Positions 8,593 to 18,833 of a DNA stretch of 64,000 bases are shown piece after piece (the first letter of the stretch is position 1; every line of letters begins with the position of its first letter). Source of the DNA: Planctomycetota bacterium (GTDB lineage: Bacteria > Planctomycetota > Planctomycetia > Gemmatales > Gemmataceae); NCBI GenBank assembly GCA_016195405.1, contig JACPZP010000098.1, forward strand, positions 1-64,000. The letters run 5' to 3'. A model generated the notes under the pieces. That model did no database searches, was not told the origin of the DNA, and worked only from the letters and a program-made list of their open reading frames with translations. Made by a program: the position numbers and the translations under genes.

Positions 8593-9264
8593 TCAGTTCA
8601 CCACCACGAATGGCTTGATCTTTTCGAGCGTCTTCGGACCGATGCCGGGCACGCGGCGGAGATCGCTAACGGAGGTGAATGGCTTCCTTGCGCGCTCGTC
8701 GAGGATTCGCTGAGAGATCTTTGGACCGATTCCGGGGAGCTTCTGCAGGTCGGCTTGGCTGGCGCTGTTGAGCGGAATCGCTTCGGTCGGAGCTTTCTTC
8801 GATTTGGCTCCGGGCCTAACAGCTGGTTCGACAAGGGGGGCGCCGGCTTGCTCTCGGGCAACCAGGAATTGCGGCGGATCGATGTAAACGAGATCTTTGA
8901 CACGGTCGAAGGTGCTCGGCCCGATGCCGGGAACTTTGCGAAGTTCCTCAATCTTTTTGAAAGGCCCACGGTCGTCGCGATGCTTGATGATGCGGGCGCC
9001 TAACTGTTCGCCGATGCCGGGCAGCAGCACGAGGTCGGCGTGGCTCGCGGTGTTGAGTTCGATGCGCGGCGCCGGAGATGGCGTAGGCCGGGCGCCAAAG
9101 CTTGTAAGCAGCGTTTGGCCAAAAAGAAGAACGGCACACGCAGCGACCAGTACGCCTACTGTAAAGCGCGCGGAACGAGGCCACGCCGCCGGTGGAGGCG
9201 CGGTTTGCGGCGGCATAGTCGCCGGCGGTTCAACAGCTGGGGAGGGAACCGTCGCAACGTCCAT
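8593..9264 (-). CDS. Membrane-anchored helix-hairpin-helix (ComEA-like) protein
   Basis: The 223-residue protein has a proline-rich N-terminus, one membrane helix (about 34-56) and two ComEA-type helix-hairpin-helix modules. Each module has paired PGIG hairpins (LPGIGEQLGARI with VPGIGPSTFDRV, then LPGIGPKISQRI with VPGIGPKTLEKI). This duplicated arrangement binds DNA backbone without sequence preference. ComEA proteins bind incoming DNA in competence, so DNA uptake or general extracytoplasmic DNA binding is possible but unproven here. No other competence gene is adjacent. It stands between the kinase gene and sucC, convergent with the former and divergent from the latter. Confidence 0.8.
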   Translation of the reverse strand: MDVATVPSPAVEPPATMPPQTAPPPAAWPRSARFTVGVLVAACAVLLFGQTLLTSFGARPTPSPAPRIELNTASHADLVLLPGIGEQLGARIIKHRDDRGPFKKIEELRKVPGIGPSTFDRVKDLVYIDPPQFLVAREQAGAPLVEPAVRPGAKSKKAPTEAIPLNSASQADLQKLPGIGPKISQRILDERARKPFTSVSDLRRVPGIGPKTLEKIKPFVVVN

Positions 9265-9367
9265 AACTTGACTGTAAACGACAGCATCTCGGATGCAAGA
9301 AAAAAATCAGCTGCCGCTTGCGGCTTCGCATATAAAAATCGCGAACTTCCATTGCTGGAGACTTTGT

Positions 9368-10569
<1,202 letters not shown>

Positions 10570-10573
<4 letters not shown>

Positions 10574-12234
10574 TCCAGCTTCAGCCACCACCACGCCAGC
10601 AACACAAATCCCACGCCAAACCCCACAAGCACGCCGCAAGCCCTCAGCACCTCGAGCAATTCCGGCGTGGGATTTGTTAACAGTTGCCGGTAGGCGTCGA
10701 GCGCCCAGGCATGCGGCGTTACGCGGCTAATCCTCTGCATCTGCTCCGGCATCAGCGCGCGGTCGCCCATGAGGGAGCCGCTCAGTCCGGCCAACACCAA
10801 CACCAATAATGTGCCGTAAATCGCCACCTGGGTCTCGGTCCGGGCGATCGCGGCCACCAGAAGAGCCAGGCCCATCGCCGCCAACGACGTCGTCGCAACC
10901 AGAAGCATTAAGTACCAAGGCGCTGGCCCCCAACTCATGCCGAACAAAACTCGGCCCATCAACAGGATGAAGAACCCTTGAAACAGCGACATCAACAAGC
11001 AGGGAATCAGCTTGCCGAGCAGGATTTGCCAGCGCATGAGTGGAGCGGCTACGAGGCGCTTCATCGTGCCCTGACGCCGCTCGGCCACGAACAGCCAGCC
11101 GACGGTCAGCACCAGAAAGAACGCGAACATTACCAGATAGGACGGCACCAAGAGTTGATACCGGATCGCGCCGCGCTTGAGCCAGCCCGCGCCCTCCTCC
11201 GTGAAGTCAACCGTCTCCGCGCCGCCGCCTTGCCTTTGCAATTCCTTGGTCAAGGCAGCCCAAGTTTTCGCGGTGAGGTTGTATTTTGGGAAAATGTTTT
11301 GCAGCGCACCTTGCAGTCCCGTGCTCAACGCCTTCTTTTGCTGAGGGGGCACGAGCGGGCTCGTCAGGAATGTTTTTACCATTCCCGGAAGTTGCTCCTC
11401 TTGGCCTAGAATTGTGAGAAACGCCGGGTCGCCGATTTTCTCGAAAGCCCGCCCGATCATCCACGGCATCACGATTCGCAGCATTGTTCCCTGCGCGACT
11501 TGGTCGATTATCGCCGCCGCGGTTTGCTGCGTGGGATCACGAATAACCTGGACGTCCAGCGTCTCCAGCCGCACGCCGTCGCGATAAAACGGGTTCAGGC
11601 CGTCCTCCAAATAGAGCGGCAGTGTCGTTTGGTTTTCTTCAAAAAAACCGGCGAGAGCGAGCAAAACCGGGTCGCCCGGCCGCGGAAATGCACATCCTTG
11701 GAGGATGCGGTCGCGCCAACCCGTCGCCAGGAAGGAACAACGCTCCACTCGCTTGCTGAACGACGGACCCAATATCAAAACCGCCGCTCGCCTGCCGCTC
11801 TTGCGTAGCTGCTCCGCTTCTTCGCGGCTGGCGATCATCTCGACCCGGATGTTGGCCGTCTCGCTCAGATCGCGCAGCACAAGTTGCGACCAGGGCTCCT
11901 GCGGAAACCAGCCGGGCCGATTGGCAAGCGATTGCGCCATTGCCCCGATAGCGGGAACGAAGCCGCTGCCGCCGCCCTGGATCAGCCCCGGTGTGTTCGT
12001 CAACCAGGAAAAGCCGTCGCGCAACATCGCCGGGCGATCGAAATAGCGCGGCAAACCTTCGTCCAGATTCAGCACCGACACGCGCAGCTTGTCCGCCGCT
12101 TTCTGGCCGAAGCCTTCACCCAGAGATACGCCGAGAACGAGAATGAAGATGAGCGGCATCGCCAACAGAATGACCAAGGCGCGGGCGTCGCGCACCAAGA
12201 GTCGCAGGTCTTTTTTGGCGAGGATCCAGATCAT
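10570..12234 (-). CDS. ABC-2 type transporter permease (large)
   Basis: The 554-residue membrane protein is the third gene of an ABC exporter operon. An N-terminal helix (about 15-38) is followed by a long extracytoplasmic region (40-345) and then five or six helices from about residue 358 on. This is the ABC-2/NatB-like layout with one helix and a large outer domain. The block WLFVAERRQGTMKRLVAAPLMRWQILLGK is the coupling region typical of ABC-2 permeases. Its start is 15 bp after the other permease gene. The substrate is unknown. Confidence 0.85.
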
Positions 12235-12249
12235 GCGAACCCTACGTCG

Positions 12250-13143
12250 TCAAAGCGGCGCCGGTAAATCGCGCTTGCAAAACGTCCACCACGCCAGCAA
12301 GTATCCGCCGCTGCCAACCGCCAGTAGCACGCCAAGCCTTTCCCAGACCACTGCTTGCTTGAACCACTCGTCTTGCAAGATCATCGGTTGCGGCTGGTAG
12401 TAGTAGAAGATCGTTGCCGGCCGCAACGGCGACGCCGGGTCCCAGATTTGGCCGATGACGTTGACGAGAAACATCACCAGCGCCACCAAGACGGCGACGC
12501 CAAGGACGCGCCAGCGAAATCGGCCCATCGATGAAATCCACATCGTCAGGCCGCTGACCGCGAAGACGAGCAGTGCCACGTTCAAGAGCGCTGGCCCAAA
12601 GCGCCACGGGTTGACTTGCAGGTTTGGATCGGCGTGGTTAAGGAATCCGAGGATCGCGACGCCGATCCACGTGCCGAGCCACATGCTTAGGCACAGAATC
12701 GGAATCGTGATTGCATCCACCACAAGATGGGCAGCGATTACTTTCGACCTGGCCACCGGTTGGGCGAGCAGCAGTTCCATGGTGCCCTTGTCGATCTCGC
12801 CCGCAATGGCTCCCGCCGCTCGGCCAATCGCCCAAACGCACAGGATGATCTGCGTCAAGGGATGCACATAGGAGATCGAGATCATGTCGAGGGCCCGCTC
12901 GATCCGGATCGATTCCCCTCCCATCAGAGCTTGCACGATCTGCCCGGGGCCGCTGAAGAGCCGTTTCCGGATGTCATCCACCGACAAGCCGAGCTGAAGA
13001 AACGACTCCAAAAGCTGATCCGGCGCCGCAATGCGATCGGTGACCTTGGCCCAAAGAAGCTGGAACAAGCACAAAAGCACCGAGACGATGACGAGGCCCC
13101 AGCGCACATCACGCAGCAGCTTGAGGACGAGAACGCGCGTCAT
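12250..13143 (-). CDS. ABC-2 type transporter permease (small)
   Basis: This 297-residue protein has about six hydrophobic helices. The segment AIAGEIDKGTMELLLAQPVARSKV is the ABC-2 permease coupling motif that contacts the ATPase. Its ATG overlaps the stop of the ATPase gene by 4 bp (ATGA), so translation is coupled. It forms a transporter with the ATPase at 13140-14012 and the larger permease downstream. The cargo cannot be deduced. Confidence 0.85.
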   Translation of the reverse strand: MTRVLVLKLLRDVRWGLVIVSVLLCLFQLLWAKVTDRIAAPDQLLESFLQLGLSVDDIRKRLFSGPGQIVQALMGGESIRIERALDMISISYVHPLTQIILCVWAIGRAAGAIAGEIDKGTMELLLAQPVARSKVIAAHLVVDAITIPILCLSMWLGTWIGVAILGFLNHADPNLQVNPWRFGPALLNVALLVFAVSGLTMWISSMGRFRWRVLGVAVLVALVMFLVNVIGQIWDPASPLRPATIFYYYQPQPMILQDEWFKQAVVWERLGVLLAVGSGGYLLAWWTFCKRDLPAPL

Positions 13144-14012
13144 GCCTCGGCTCCGTGATACTGATGATAGATGCCGGCCAACCCGAGCGGCTCGATCCTT
13201 AAGTCTTCCACTTTGTGCGCAACCAACCAGGCCAGCATTTCAGGCAGCGGTCCGTCGTATTCGCAGGTCCATTCCCGGCCATTTCGAACGGCGCCGTCCA
13301 CGCCTGGCAGATTTGGCATTGCCTCCGAAGGCTCGGCAAAAGTGGCCCGAATCCGACGGACCTCATGCAATTCCGCCAACTTCTGCAGATGCACGAGCCG
13401 GCCACGCTGCAAGATGCCGACGCGGTCGCACACCCTTTCCACTTCGGTCAGGACGTGTGAGGAAAACAGCACCGCCTGGCCGCGGTTGCGCGCTTCCACC
13501 AATTGCTTCATGAGAACGTCGCGCATCGTGGGGTCGAGCGTGTTGGTCGGCTCATCGAGAATCAAGACCGGCGTCTGCGGCAGCAGCACTTGCAAAAGGG
13601 CTACCTTGCGTTTCATGCCGGACGAAAGGTTCGCAATCGGGCGTGAGATGTCGATGTCGAAAACCTGCGCGAGTCGGTCGACGCGCTCCGTCCCATCCTG
13701 ACCGTGGAGCTGGCCAAGAAAGCGCACGAGCTGCCGGCCCGTCATGTTCTCGTAGAGCCGCAGCTCGCCGGGCAAGTAGCCGACATTGCGCCGCGCGCGG
13801 ACGCTGTCATGCCAACAATCGTGGCCGGCGATGGATGCCGAGCCCGCCGTGGGCCGCATGAAGCCCATCAAAAGCCGCAGCGCCGTCGACTTGCCCGAGC
13901 CGTTGGGACCCAGAAGACCGAAGATCTCGCCAGGGGCGATTTCGAGGTCAAGCTGGTCGAGGGCGCGGAAGGAACCGTAGTCCTTGGTCAGTTGATTGGC
14001 GCGCAAGAGCAT
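13140..14012 (-). CDS. ABC transporter ATP-binding protein
   Basis: This 290-residue ATPase energises the two adjacent ABC-2 permeases. It shows Walker A (GLLGPNGSGKSTAL), the signature LSSGMKRKVAL, Walker B with its glutamate (VLILDEPTNTLDP) and the switch histidine (LFSSHVLTEVE). The accessory C-terminal domain (about 215-290) resembles the CcmA/NatA-type exporter ATPases. It is the first gene of a three-gene operon and diverges from the gspF-like gene with a 58-bp gap. Confidence 0.93.
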   Translation of the reverse strand: MLLRANQLTKDYGSFRALDQLDLEIAPGEIFGLLGPNGSGKSTALRLLMGFMRPTAGSASIAGHDCWHDSVRARRNVGYLPGELRLYENMTGRQLVRFLGQLHGQDGTERVDRLAQVFDIDISRPIANLSSGMKRKVALLQVLLPQTPVLILDEPTNTLDPTMRDVLMKQLVEARNRGQAVLFSSHVLTEVERVCDRVGILQRGRLVHLQKLAELHEVRRIRATFAEPSEAMPNLPGVDGAVRNGREWTCEYDGPLPEMLAWLVAHKVEDLRIEPLGLAGIYHQYHGAEA

Positions 14013-14070
14013 ATTGCATTATTATGGAAAAGGGTTCGGCGGTCTTCGTTCTGACCTACAATGAAGAATC

Positions 14071-15105
14071 ATGTTGTTTTCCAAGCAACTACCTTTGCCG
14101 CGGATCATCGAGCTGTGCCGGGTGCTGCGGCATAACCTGGCGGCCGGGCTCACGTTGAAGACCGTATTCCAGCAACAGGCCAAGCGTGGATCTTTTCAGA
14201 TTCGCCCCATCGCCGATCGCGTCGCGTTGCGTTTGGAACAGGGCGAATCCTTGGTCGCCGCCCTCGAGCAGGAGCGGGACCGTTTCCCGACGTTGTTCCT
14301 TTCGCTGACCCGACTGGGCGAGGAAACCGGCCATCTGCCTGAAATCTACGCCGAACTGGAAAAGTATTACTCCCTTCAGTGGAAACTGCGGAAGGAGTTC
14401 CGCAGCAAGAGCCTGATGCCTGCGATTCAGTTCGTGCTGGCGATTTTCGTCATCGCCGGGCTCATCATGATCATGGGCATGATCTCATCCGCGGCGGGCG
14501 GCAAACCGCTCTTCGCTCCCTTTGGCTTGACCGGGCCAAGAGGGGCGCTGATGTTCCTGATCTTCGTTTTCGGCGGCATGGGCCTTCTGTATTTGGGGTA
14601 TCGCACCGTTCCCGGGATGCTCAAACAAAAAGCCGCGGTCGACGGTCTGTTGATACGCATTCCCTCGCTGGGGCCGTGCCTCTACGCGTTCGTCATGAGC
14701 CGCTTCACGATGGCGTTGCACCTGACGCTGGACTCCGGCCTGACAATCATCAAGGGCCTGCGTCTTAGCCTGAACGCGGCCGGCAACGCCGCCTTTGCGT
14801 TCAAGGCCGACGTCGTCGCGGAAACTCTGAAAAGCGGCGAACCATTGGTCGACGCCCTGGCCCGTACCCGGCTCTTCAGTGAGGAGTTTCTCAACATCGT
14901 CGCGGTCGGAGAAGAAAGCGGCCGCCTTCCGGAAGTGATGCGGCAACAGACGGATTACTGGAACGAGGAAGCGACTCGCAAGATCACAGTGCTGACCAAG
15001 CTGGCGGCAATCTCGGTTTGGCTGGTCTACGCGGTCTTCATGATCTTCATGATATTTTCCATCGCGCAGATTTACTTCAACGCACTGGGCGGCGCTGGCA
15101 GGTAA
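14071..15105 (+). CDS. Type II secretion / type IV pilus inner-membrane protein (GspF/PilC family)
   Basis: The 344-residue protein has the duplicated T2SSF architecture. Repeat 1 contains LRHNLAAGLTLKTVF and LTRLGEETGHLPEIY; repeat 2 contains ALHLTLDSGLTIIKGL and VAVGEESGRLPEVM. Membrane helices lie after repeat 1 (about 110-140 and 160-185) and at the C-terminus (about 310-335). Such proteins form the platform of pilus-like pseudopilin assembly machines. It stands alone here without an ATPase or pilin gene, which is common in planctomycetes where these genes are scattered. Confidence 0.88.
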   Translation: MLFSKQLPLPRIIELCRVLRHNLAAGLTLKTVFQQQAKRGSFQIRPIADRVALRLEQGESLVAALEQERDRFPTLFLSLTRLGEETGHLPEIYAELEKYYSLQWKLRKEFRSKSLMPAIQFVLAIFVIAGLIMIMGMISSAAGGKPLFAPFGLTGPRGALMFLIFVFGGMGLLYLGYRTVPGMLKQKAAVDGLLIRIPSLGPCLYAFVMSRFTMALHLTLDSGLTIIKGLRLSLNAAGNAAFAFKADVVAETLKSGEPLVDALARTRLFSEEFLNIVAVGEESGRLPEVMRQQTDYWNEEATRKITVLTKLAAISVWLVYAVFMIFMIFSIAQIYFNALGGAGR

Positions 15106-15165
15106 TGCACTTTTCGCGTAGCTGAATTCGAAAGACTTCGGAAATCCGAACTCTCACGAGTTCAG

Positions 15166-16833
15166 CTACCTTGAGTGGCGCCGCTCGATGACCGCCACGT
15201 CACATAGCCCCATCTCGTTAGCTTCGACGAAGCACAAATGCGGCGGTAGGCGGTTTTCCAGCGTCTTGAGCGAATTGCGGTGGCCGAACAACACCACCGT
15301 GCGCGGATTGCGGTCGAGTTCCTCCAAGAGTTGTCCCAGTTCTTTGCTGCGGTAGGTCCGAAAGTCGGACCGTCCCAAGTAGAAGGCCGCCGAATCGACA
15401 TTGCGAGGAAAGCAGATCACTGGCACCGCTCGATCCTGACAGAAAGAGCGCATTTCTTCCGGCTCGTTCATGGGCGACTTGATTTCTGCGTACCATGGAA
15501 CAAGAAATAGGTTGCTCGCCAACATGAGGCACCACCAAACGCCTGCCAATCCCCACGTCCAGCGCGATTGGCGCCACGGCGTGCGGGCCAGAAAACAACC
15601 GAGCGCCAGCGCGAACGGCGGAAACGCGGGCAGTATGTATGTGGGCAGCTTGCACCCTGACATCGAAAAGAAGAGCACGCACCAACCGCCGGCCAAAAGA
15701 CAGAACCCCATCCCCGGGCAGCGCCGGCCGCTTGTCTCCGCTCGATTCGTTAGGCAAAAGCGCACGAGCGCCGGCAACAGCAGCGTCGCCGGCAAAAAGC
15801 CGATCACGAGCAGCGGCACATAGAACCAAACCGGTCGATCGTGGTCGAACGGTTGCACGAAACGAACGACGTTGTGCTCCCAAAGAAAGTAGCGCGCAAA
15901 TTGCGGCAGCCGGCAACAGACGGCGATATACCACGGCAGCGCCACGGCTAGGACAATGGCTGCGAATGCCAGCCAGCCAAGCATGCCAATCGCGCATGGT
16001 GGTGTGGCCGGGGCTGAGTCATCGAAGCCCCGGACGCGTGGCTCGCCGGGGCTTCGCAAAGCCTCAGCCCCGGCCACACACTGCGCGCCAACAGATGAAT
16101 TCACTCGCGTGAACCAACGATGCACCCAGATCGGTGGAATGAGAAGTATTATCGCGATCGGTCCTTTGGTCAATACGCCGAGGCCGCAACAAAGCGCGGC
16201 GGCGATCCACCATCGCCAGCGCAGACGTTCTCCTTGGGCCGCGATGAAGGCGCAGTAATGCGCCAGGGTGACCCACAGCGTTAACACGCCGTCGAGCACG
16301 AGCAAACGGCCCACGCCGAGGAAGCCGGGGACCAGTGTGAGAGTGAGCGCGCCCCAGAACGCGGAGCGCTCGCCGACGATGCGCCTGCCCAAGACATAGG
16401 TCAATAGCACACACGCTTGCACGGCCAGCGCGGGAACGAGCCGGGCCGACCAATCGTGAAACCCAAAGACGGTGAAACTTGCCATCACGAGCCAGTAGAA
16501 CAGCGGCGGCTTGTCGAGGTACGGTTCGCTTTGCAGCCAGGGAACGATCCAGTCGCCGCGCGTCAGCATTTCCCGCGGAATCTGGGCGTAACGACCTTCG
16601 TCCGGCTCGAACAGATAGAACGACAAGCATGGGTACAAGAGACCCGCGGAAAGAACGAGTACCACGAAACAAGGAGTCCAGCGCCACGCTTCAGATCGCG
16701 TAGACTCACCTGGAAAAAGGACGTGGTTCCACAGCGTCCGCAGCCAATCCGACACCGAAAGCGGACGGATATTCACGGCGCGACGATCAGCTTGGCCGCA
16801 TGCACTTGAATCTCCATGGATCTGTTCATTCAT
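15166..16833 (-). CDS. ArnT-like family 39 glycosyltransferase
   Basis: This polytopic membrane protein has about a dozen helices. The first extracytoplasmic loop carries FEPDEGRYAQIPREML followed by PYLDKPPLFYWL, which is diagnostic for ArnT/PMT-type transferases that use polyprenyl-phosphate sugars. The ATG at 16833 (MNEQIHGD) is preferred over a longer frame whose first 49 residues look non-coding, and gives 555 residues. A palindromic repeat is inserted in frame at about residues 252-278, adding roughly 26 residues to a loop. The donor sugar and acceptor are unknown. Confidence 0.87.
   Translation of the reverse strand: MNEQIHGDSSACGQADRRAVNIRPLSVSDWLRTLWNHVLFPGESTRSEAWRWTPCFVVLVLSAGLLYPCLSFYLFEPDEGRYAQIPREMLTRGDWIVPWLQSEPYLDKPPLFYWLVMASFTVFGFHDWSARLVPALAVQACVLLTYVLGRRIVGERSAFWGALTLTLVPGFLGVGRLLVLDGVLTLWVTLAHYCAFIAAQGERLRWRWWIAAALCCGLGVLTKGPIAIILLIPPIWVHRWFTRVNSSVGAQCVAGAEALRSPGEPRVRGFDDSAPATPPCAIGMLGWLAFAAIVLAVALPWYIAVCCRLPQFARYFLWEHNVVRFVQPFDHDRPVWFYVPLLVIGFLPATLLLPALVRFCLTNRAETSGRRCPGMGFCLLAGGWCVLFFSMSGCKLPTYILPAFPPFALALGCFLARTPWRQSRWTWGLAGVWWCLMLASNLFLVPWYAEIKSPMNEPEEMRSFCQDRAVPVICFPRNVDSAAFYLGRSDFRTYRSKELGQLLEELDRNPRTVVLFGHRNSLKTLENRLPPHLCFVEANEMGLCDVAVIERRHSR
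16002..16079. repeat. Nested palindromic element inside the ArnT-like gene
   Basis: Perfect 17-bp outer arms (16002-16018, 16063-16079; GTGTGGCCGGGGCTGAG and its complement) enclose perfect 11-bp inner arms (16023-16033, 16046-16056; CGAAGCCCCGG). It is translated in frame. Confidence 0.9.
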
Positions 16834-17210
16834 GTGCAGAAAGTTGCCAGGAATGGAGAACGATGTCAAGCCGCGTGAACTTCGTTTCTCTCGAATTGCG
16901 TCATGGTTCAAGCCAAGGCAACGCATGGCACTTAAGAATTCGTTGTGTCGCCACCCCCCCACACACCCCTGGCGACGCAATTCAATGGCATCATTCGCAC
17001 CTTAACTTGCCAGGCGACAACGACTTACTGAATGAAGCGAACAGATTCGTCGGGGGGGGTTGGCCAGAAAAGGTCTCCCTCAATCCCGCAACTTTTCTAG
17101 CTTCACTTTCCAAGTGGCGCCGCAAGGAATTGCCGGCGACGTCGTCCATAGTAGGCGGGGAAGAGGCGCGACAACGATTTCGTCGCGCTATCTGTGTTTG
17201 GAGGTTGCGC
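16834..17210. other. 377-bp intergenic region with one hairpin
   Basis: This gap lies between two divergent genes. An open frame crosses it on the plus strand, but the composition (runs of C and G) is unlike its neighbours and no ribosome binding site is seen, so it is judged non-coding. It holds a hairpin with 11-bp arms (16943-16953 and 16970-16980, one mismatch) around a C-rich 16-base loop. Nothing else was recognised. Confidence 0.5.
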
Positions 17211-17693
17211 ATGAATCGCCAGCTTCTGTATGCGGGATTTTTGATCCTGTGTGTGCTGTTTACGAGCCGCGCGGGTGAGACCCCAAAATCCACGCTGAGC
17301 GCCGAGGAACAGAAAATCCTCGACCTGACCAACGCGGAGCGCAAGAAAAACGATTTGTCCCCTTTGCAAGCGAGTCCGCTGCTTTGTAAGCTCGCCCGCG
17401 CACATTCGGCAAACATGGCCCGGCAAGAGAAAATGACACACGACCTCGACGGCAAGACGCCTTACCAGCGCATGAAGGACGCCGGCTATGCCTATGCCCG
17501 CGCCGGGGAGAACGTGGCCCAGGGCGACGCCGGGATCACGGTCGAGCAGATTTTCAAGGGCTGGATGGATTCCAAAAGTCATCGCGAGAATATCTTGCGC
17601 AAGGAGGTCACCGAAATCGGCATCGGCCTGGGTGCTGCGAAGAACGGCGGCACTTACTACACGCAGGTTTTCGCGAGGCCGCTCGCCAAATAG
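17211..17693 (+). CDS. Secreted CAP (SCP/PR1-like) domain protein
   Basis: The 160-residue protein has a signal peptide (residues 1-22, MNRQLLYAGFLILCVLF) followed by one CAP domain. CAP hallmarks are ILDLTNAERKKNDLSPL, LARAHSANMARQEKMTHDLDG with the cavity histidine, the GENVAQG box and the SKSHRENIL box, followed by EIGIGLG. The ATG at 17211 is chosen because the signal peptide starts there. Bacterial YkwD-like CAP proteins are extracytoplasmic; their activity is largely unknown. No partner gene is evident. Confidence 0.88.
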   Translation: MNRQLLYAGFLILCVLFTSRAGETPKSTLSAEEQKILDLTNAERKKNDLSPLQASPLLCKLARAHSANMARQEKMTHDLDGKTPYQRMKDAGYAYARAGENVAQGDAGITVEQIFKGWMDSKSHRENILRKEVTEIGIGLGAAKNGGTYYTQVFARPLAK

Positions 17694-17849
17694 GAAAAGC
17701 GTAAATCGCCGTTCCGAAATTGATATTGACAAGTGATTTGCCCACGCTATCTTCCGCGCTCCAAATCGTAGGCAAGGTGCGGAATCACCAATAGGGCGCA
17801 ACCGGAATGCGCTCTTCCATCGGGGGCGCGTGCGCTCAGGAGGGGCAAA

Positions 17850-18209
17850 GTGCGTAAACTCTGGCCATTAATCAGTGGCGTGATCGTTCTGGGGATTTGC
17901 CTGCCTGTGCTGGCGCAATCTCGGCAGAATGCCGACCCTGCCACCATGATCACAGGCGCGAAACCAATCAACATTCAAAGCAATAACTTGGTGCATCCGG
18001 GCAAGGCGATGAAGGACTACAAGTTGAATAACAACTTGCGCACGCCGGCCCAGCCAAGCGTGTTCAACCTCAAGAACGTGTTCCCGAAGATTTCGCTCGG
18101 AACCTGGCCGCCCCGAGTTCCCAACGTGTCGATATTGGGCGCGAAAAACAATCCGTACCAACCCAATCCGCCTCGCGGGGTCAATCTGTTCAATCCGCCG
18201 TCGAAGTAG
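17850..18209 (+). CDS. Small secreted protein of unknown function
   Basis: A GTG start at 17850 with a strong AGGAGGGG ribosome binding site 5 bases upstream opens a 119-residue protein. Residues 1-22 (LWPLISGVIVLGICLPVLA) are a clear signal peptide ending at AQ. The mature part is rich in Asn and Pro (NNPYQPNPP, RGVNLFNPPSK), with no cysteines and no recognised domain. It precedes the cobalamin adenosyltransferase gene by 26 bp. Confidence 0.7.
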   Translation: MRKLWPLISGVIVLGICLPVLAQSRQNADPATMITGAKPINIQSNNLVHPGKAMKDYKLNNNLRTPAQPSVFNLKNVFPKISLGTWPPRVPNVSILGAKNNPYQPNPPRGVNLFNPPSK

Positions 18210-18235
18210 TAGCCTTAAGCCCATGGAGCATCTCC

Positions 18236-18808
18236 ATGGTGACCATCTCCAGGATCTACACCAAGACAGGCGATCAGGGCGAAACGGGACTTGGCGACGG
18301 CAGCCGAGTCCCCAAAGATCATGCGCGCGTCGCCGCCTACGGTACGGTGGATGAACTCAATTCCGTTTTGGGACTCGCGCTTGCAGAAGGACATCTTGAC
18401 CAGCAACTGACTGCACTTCTGCGCGGGATTCAGAACGATCTTTTCGACGTCGGCGCTGATCTCTGCCTTCCCTGCAAACCCGATGAACAACTCGGCAAAG
18501 TTCTGCGCGTTCGCCCTGAACAAGCTACGCGTCTCGAACAGGCCATCGACCGCTGCAACGCCAATCTGCAAACGCTTCGTTCCTTCGTTCTGCCGGGAGG
18601 AAGTCCCGCGTCCGCTTGGTGCCATCTCGCGCGGACAGTGTGCCGGCGGGCGGAACGCGACGTGGTCATGCTCGCTCACTCCGAACCGGTCAATCCGAAT
18701 GTGATCATCTATCTAAACCGTCTGTCCGACTTGCTCTTCGTGTTGGCCCGCGTTGGCAACGATAACGGCAAAGACGATGTGCTTTGGGTGCCGGGAGGAA
18801 GTGGGTAG
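18236..18808 (+). CDS. PduO-type cob(I)yrinic acid a,c-diamide adenosyltransferase
   Basis: This 190-residue enzyme transfers the adenosyl group of ATP to cob(I)alamin, producing coenzyme B12. It has the ATP-binding N-terminus IYTKTGDQGETGLGDGSRV, the block AYGTVDELNSVLG and the C-terminal helix CRRAERDVVML followed by NRLSDLLFVLAR, all hallmarks of the PduO/MMAB type. No cobalamin biosynthesis or B12-dependent enzyme gene is adjacent. Confidence 0.92.
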   Translation: MVTISRIYTKTGDQGETGLGDGSRVPKDHARVAAYGTVDELNSVLGLALAEGHLDQQLTALLRGIQNDLFDVGADLCLPCKPDEQLGKVLRVRPEQATRLEQAIDRCNANLQTLRSFVLPGGSPASAWCHLARTVCRRAERDVVMLAHSEPVNPNVIIYLNRLSDLLFVLARVGNDNGKDDVLWVPGGSG

Positions 18809-18833
18809 TGGTTAGTGGCTAGTGGCTAGTGGA

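Noticed and set aside
16800-17210. N-terminal extension of the CAP protein frame
   Set aside because: The signal peptide begins at 17211; upstream codons look non-coding and contain homopolymer runs.
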